The notes under the pieces were generated by a model that had not been told where the DNA came from, searched no databases, and saw only the letters and a list, made by a program, of their open reading frames with translations. Source: Grifola frondosa (Eukaryota; Basidiomycota; Agaricomycetes; Polyporales; Grifolaceae). Taken from it: a stretch of 64,000 nt of DNA. Every line of letters begins with the position of its first letter. The stretch's first letter is position 1. Positions 60,201-64,000 of this stretch are shown piece after piece. The stretch lies in NCBI GenBank assembly GCA_001683735.1, contig LUGG01000018.1, positions 372,001 to 436,000 on the forward strand. Reading direction: 5' to 3'. A program made the position numbers and the translations under genes.

Positions 60201-62159
60201 TCGTGCAATCGACTTGTTACTCTGCGTAGCTTCTGATTTATTTCTAACTTCACCAAATCCAGGCTCAAACAGCCTACGATTTAGTTAAAGAGAAGGTTGA
60301 TGAACTCGCATCTATCATTAACGCAGCCGAGGATGAAGTTTTCGTTGCTTTCTGCCGCAAAATCAGAGTGTCCAATATCCGGGAGTACGAGGAGCGCCAG
60401 CTGAAGGTTGCCCGTGCAGAGAGCGAGGCTCGGCTCCAATTCGACACACAGATCGCTCGTCTCACGCACGCGTATGTCTCGTCATGCTTTACGAATGGCA
60501 TCCAAGATTAGCTGACATACTTGCCGGCAGGTCTCAGTTTGCTCAAGAACAACTGCATGTGACCGAGGAACGCTTAGGTACTCTCCAGAAGATAGTCGAC
60601 GAGGAGGAAGCAAAACTACAAAAGCTCCAAGACACACGAGTCACTGTCATCGAGGAAATTGCCGACTCTGAACGCGCAATTGCTGCATTGCAGGAGGAGC
60701 TGAAAGAACTTGCTGAAGACTTAGAAGAGAAAACGAGACAAGTCGAGCAGGTCAAGCGTACGACAAACAAAGCAGCCAAGGTGCTCGATCAAGCATTGAA
60801 GGAAGTGGCGAATAGGGTTGGTCTTTTTGCGACTCTTATGAACTTCAATCTCATGAATTCCTTACAGAACGACGAGATTGAGAAACTCGGACTGGAACGT
60901 TCTGCTATCTATCGGAAATGTAAGCTCGACGAAATCAAGCTTCCTCTATTGGAAGGAAGTTTGAAGAACGTTCCGATGGAAGAGGTCAGTATTCTTTGTC
61001 AGGCTCTGGTACACACTAACTGGTATTCACAGAACCTTCGTGAAGAGGTCGCTATGGATATCGACGAAGATGAGGAGGGGACACAGAACGTCAAGCGAGT
61101 TCCCGACTATGGCATCGAGGTCGATTTTGAAAGTCTTGATGATGATGAACGTCAGGTTCGTCACTTTTTACATCCGATACAGCTACTGTCTCTGATCAAA
61201 GGTTGTAGGATGGATCATCGGAGGCTCTCGCGGAATTTGATGCTTCTATCGCGAAATTGAACTCCGAGATTGAGCATATGGCTCCCAACATGAAAGCAAT
61301 GGACAGGCAAGTCTGGTGTCCAGTTGGAGTCGACTCTATTCTAATGTTTACTAGGCTCGATGACGTCGAAGCGAAGCTTATGGAAACAGAGAAAGAAGCA
61401 GACAAAGCTCGAAAGGACTCGAAGTCTGCGCGCGACCAGTACAATGACGTCAAACGACGCCGGTACGTGACCTCCCTTTCCATTATATGGATCGCCGTCT
61501 CATGTTCGTTCCAGATGTGAATTATTCAACAAAGCATATAACCACATCTCGGAGCATATTGACCAAGTGTATAAAGATCTCACGAAAGGCAAGGCGGCGC
61601 CGATGGGCGGTGTTGCCTACTTGAGTCTGGAGGATAGTGAGGTTAGTGTGTTCTTTCGTTGACGTTCTGGAGAGCTTACTGGATGTTGTTTTCAGGAGCC
61701 ATACACCGCCGGTATCAAGTACCACGCAATGCCGCCAATGAAACGTTTTCGTGACATGGAGCAGCTATCTGGAGGCGAAAAGACTATTGCCGCCTTGGCG
61801 CTTTTATTCGCTATTCATAGGTTTGTGGTTCGCTGTATGAGTTCATGTTTGGACTTTGCTGAGGTCGGAGTAGTTACCAGCCATCGCCGTTCTTTGTATT
61901 GGATGAAGTCGATGCGGCCTTGGACAATACGAACGTCGCGAAGATTGCGAACTACATTCGATCCCACGCTTCAGAGACGTTCCAATTCATCGTGATCAGC
62001 CTGAAGGGTTCCTTGTATGAGCGGAGCAATTCCCTGGTGGGAATTTACCGCGATCAGGACGTGAACAGTTCTCGCACTTTGACTCTGGATGTAAGCGGGC
62101 TTCTTCTCTTATGCATATGATATTGATGATGCCTGCAGCTCACTCAATACGATGAATGA
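57277..62159 (+). CDS. SMC1: Cohesin subunit SMC1
   Basis: SMC1 pairs with SMC3 to form the cohesin ring that holds sister chromatids together. The ATG at 57277 starts [20 protein letters not shown], with Walker [15 protein letters not shown]. Coiled coil follows ([20 protein letters not shown] and neighbours), then the hinge ([69 protein letters not shown]), a second coiled coil, the signature [18 protein letters not shown] and Walker [20 protein letters not shown]. It ends LTQYDE at TGA 62157-62159. About 22 exons join without one frame error; I traced each junction. Two introns use GC-AG (59690-59741 and 61307-61354). It is single-copy and essential in fungi, so it serves as an internal control for sequence accuracy. 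Confidence 0.96.
59690..59741 (+). other. GC-AG intron in SMC1
   Basis: Donor AAAG/GCGAGT and acceptor AAGCAG join [10 protein letters not shown] to [19 protein letters not shown] in frame. No GT donor restores the conserved text. Confidence 0.85.
61307..61354 (+). other. GC-AG intron in SMC1
   Basis: Donor ACAG/GCAAGT, the consensus for GC introns, and acceptor TTACTAG join NMKAMDR to [16 protein letters not shown]. Confidence 0.88.
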
Positions 62160-62569
62160 ACAATTCTCAGTGGCGCGTCGGGTTTTTTGCAGCTTTCTTT
62201 TTCCTACCGTGGGATGTGCACATCGGCGAATGTAAAGCTTTGCGCTGTCTTGATCCCGCATTCTCAGTGTAGCAGTATATCATTATACCTTTCCCTTGTG
62301 CCTCAATATTACCTAGTAATTCATTTTGCTGATCGCTCTGAACGTTGAACGTTGAATGTCGGACGTTCGAACGGGCGCTATTATCTCAAGCGCTGAGCGT
62401 GCGATCAACAGTACGTTCAGCATTTGTCCGCTTTCTGTACTGTGTATCTGTGCACCCCTTTCTTCATATGATCTGCGCATTATGCTGTTCTTCATCGCCC
62501 GTCCTTAGTCTGCTCTACGAGAGCATAGAACGTCACTGTGTCACCGTTCTAGTTCAAGCTGTATGTATT
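62160..62569. other. 3' flank of SMC1 with AACGTT motif
   Basis: No gene. The motif TGAACGTTGAACGTTGAA lies at 62339-62356, within the AACGTT-rich run 62339-62373. Confidence 0.5.
62339..62373. repeat. AACGTT-rich motif, copy 3
   Basis: Related to the motifs at 48743 and 51001. Confidence 0.6.
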
Positions 62570-62878
62570 GGCCAATTTCAATCAGCAAGCATGTACCCGA
62601 CATGCCGGAAGATCTCATTAAAGAGGATTGTATTAATGTATATAAATGGTGAGTCTAGATCTGTGGGATAATCTCCTGGTGCTGTTGATTCATCGACTTG
62701 AGAGAAGGACAGTATCATTTTACTACAATGTTCGCCGGTCAATGGCGCGATCAAGCAACTCTGATGGGGAAAAATATATCTGTGCTCTGTTGACCACACC
62801 AACGTCGTATACTTGACTGGGTAGAGGGGACGCGGAGATGGAGCAGGCGCGATCGAAATCAAAGCAGGTATGCTTACC

Positions 62879-63042
62879 TTGTCGGAACTGGATGCAGTAT
62901 CCTGAAGATCAGCATATTTAGCTGCTCGCTTTCGGATATCGATTATATCTTCCCGAAGTGTTATAACTCGCCTTGGAGGAGTTCTGATCTGTGTCGCTGC
63001 AACGTATGAATTGTTTGAAAGCGGACTCCGTGTATAATCCAT
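62879..63042 (-). CDS. First exon of a hypothetical gene
   Basis: The ATG at 63042 starts MDYTRSPLSNNSYVAATQIR and runs to LQDTASSSDK before a GTAAGC donor at 62878. The text RRVITLREDIIDIRKRAAKY is protein-like and helical. Later exons between 62570 and 62870 could not be fixed. No family is recognised. Confidence 0.35.
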
Positions 63043-64000
63043 CGCTATGTGCTGATAAATTATTGGGTATCGTGAAGAATCAATCTTGTATCAGCAAGCG
63101 AGGACATACGCACGTTAATTATTTCCGTCCTCTGTTATCGCATTATGACCAATATCTCACAGTCCCTCATGCCGACGTGTATGATAAGTTCGTGCCTTCG
63201 GGAAGCATGAAAAGGTATGTCCCATCAATACCTGAATGAATGATACCCTCCTCCAATATATTGTCTTGCTATGTAGCTTGATCAGTTGATCAGTTTGGAA
63301 GGCACTGAGGTCATTGCAGCATCTTTGGCCATAAAACAAGTATAACGGAAGCGAGGAAGTCCTGGCTCAAGGTATGGCTTTTGTACCATCAAATTCTCCA
63401 CCTTGTGTAACTTGATTGAACATCACCATCATGTCTCCGCAAAAATGACCACCATTCCTTAGCTGATTGTTTTTCTGTTTTCACATGCTCTTTTCTGAAT
63501 TCATCAAAAGCCAACTCCTTCCTGCACAAGCAGTTACAGAACTGTGGACATGTGGTCCACAGTTCTGGACCTGTGTGTGCAGGGGTTAGATTTGTATTGA
63601 GAGGGGAAGTGTGGCTAGATAGATCCGAGGTATGAAGGTGCTCCTCGGAAATAATGTGAGATTATGTAGAATGAGCGCATTGAACTATTTTAATTTTCTT
63701 TGCAAACGCGAATGACTTCTACACTGCCAAAGTGATGTACTCACTTATCCCACAGGTACCTCCACGAAAATACCTTCGCTCAGGAATCCATCGCTTGGTG
63801 TTCGCCTGGTAGACCTTGAGGTCCCAGCCGCCGATGGGAGCTATAGCACAGCGCGAACTGCTGTGTTGTGCACTTTTTCTCTCCGGATCAAACGATGCGC
63901 CGATAATTTATCAGTGGGCACGGGAGGATCATCTTACAGGTCCTGAGAGTTTCCACCAGTTTTGCGCAGCGTGTCTCAAACACACGCGCTTACTTCCGTT
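63043..64000. other. Right end without recognised gene
   Basis: Only short frames occur. The notable structure is the hairpin at 63521-63583. Confidence 0.4.
63521..63583. repeat. 63-bp hairpin (29+5+29)
   Basis: The inner arms CAGAACTGTGGAC and GTCCACAGTTCTG are perfect complements around ATGTG. The outer parts CCTGCACA and TGTGCAGG also pair, with four mismatches over 29 bp. Confidence 0.9.

Noticed and set aside
1..64000. CRISPR array, rRNA genes or telomere repeats
   Set aside because: No regularly spaced repeats, rRNA-like blocks or TTAGGG runs were seen.

Overview
The window is nuclear DNA from a mushroom-forming basidiomycete (Agaricomycetes). Genes are cut by many introns of about 45-65 nt. 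The families seen are typical of that class: a Plavaka-type transposase, a DUF6698 protein, FunK1 kinase remnants, F-box genes and a DUF6533 membrane protein. No prokaryotic, organellar, rRNA or tRNA signal was found.

Layout, left to right. 0.5-2.5 kb: a trehalose-6-phosphate synthase (TPS1) pseudogene. 2.9-7.1 kb: a decayed Plavaka transposase on the minus strand. 7.4-9.4 kb: a DUF6698 gene head-to-head with it. 11.6-15.5 kb: a type IIC P-type ATPase with four frameshifts. 17.5-20.3 kb: a decayed gene with a HeLo/MLKL-like helical domain followed by a kinase-like segment. 20.8-21.3 kb: a 462-bp miniature DNA transposon with 33-bp inverted ends and an 8-bp target duplication. 21.5-28.6 kb: a broken ABCC-type transporter. 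28.8-37 kb: a tandem duplication of a three-part unit (unknown gene 'X' on minus, FunK1 C-lobe remnant and F-box gene on plus). 37.6-41.7 kb: a DUF6533 gene and an intact PaaI-like thioesterase. 43-46 kb: small unknown genes. 47 kb: an intact stand-alone HeLo-like protein. 49-50.6 kb: a third, inverted, broken copy of X. 51.4-52.4 kb: a Pps1-like phosphatase pseudogene. 54.2 kb: an unknown gene. 55.2-62.2 kb: AP endonuclease (APN1) and cohesin SMC1, divergently transcribed. 63.5 kb: a 63-bp hairpin.

The left and middle of the window are a gene graveyard. The pseudogenes keep introns and splice sites, so they are decayed full genes and not retrocopies. SMC1, with about 22 exons, reads through without a single frame error, so the lesions elsewhere are unlikely to be mostly sequencing noise. 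The right end is a housekeeping block for chromosome maintenance (DNA repair and cohesin).

The most unusual content is family X. It occurs three times here. One copy (32738-34333) is intact at 477 aa. It has a hydrophobic N-terminus and a motif that could be a PD-(D/E)XK nuclease core. It is repeatedly packaged with kinase and F-box sequences. Nothing here proves its function.
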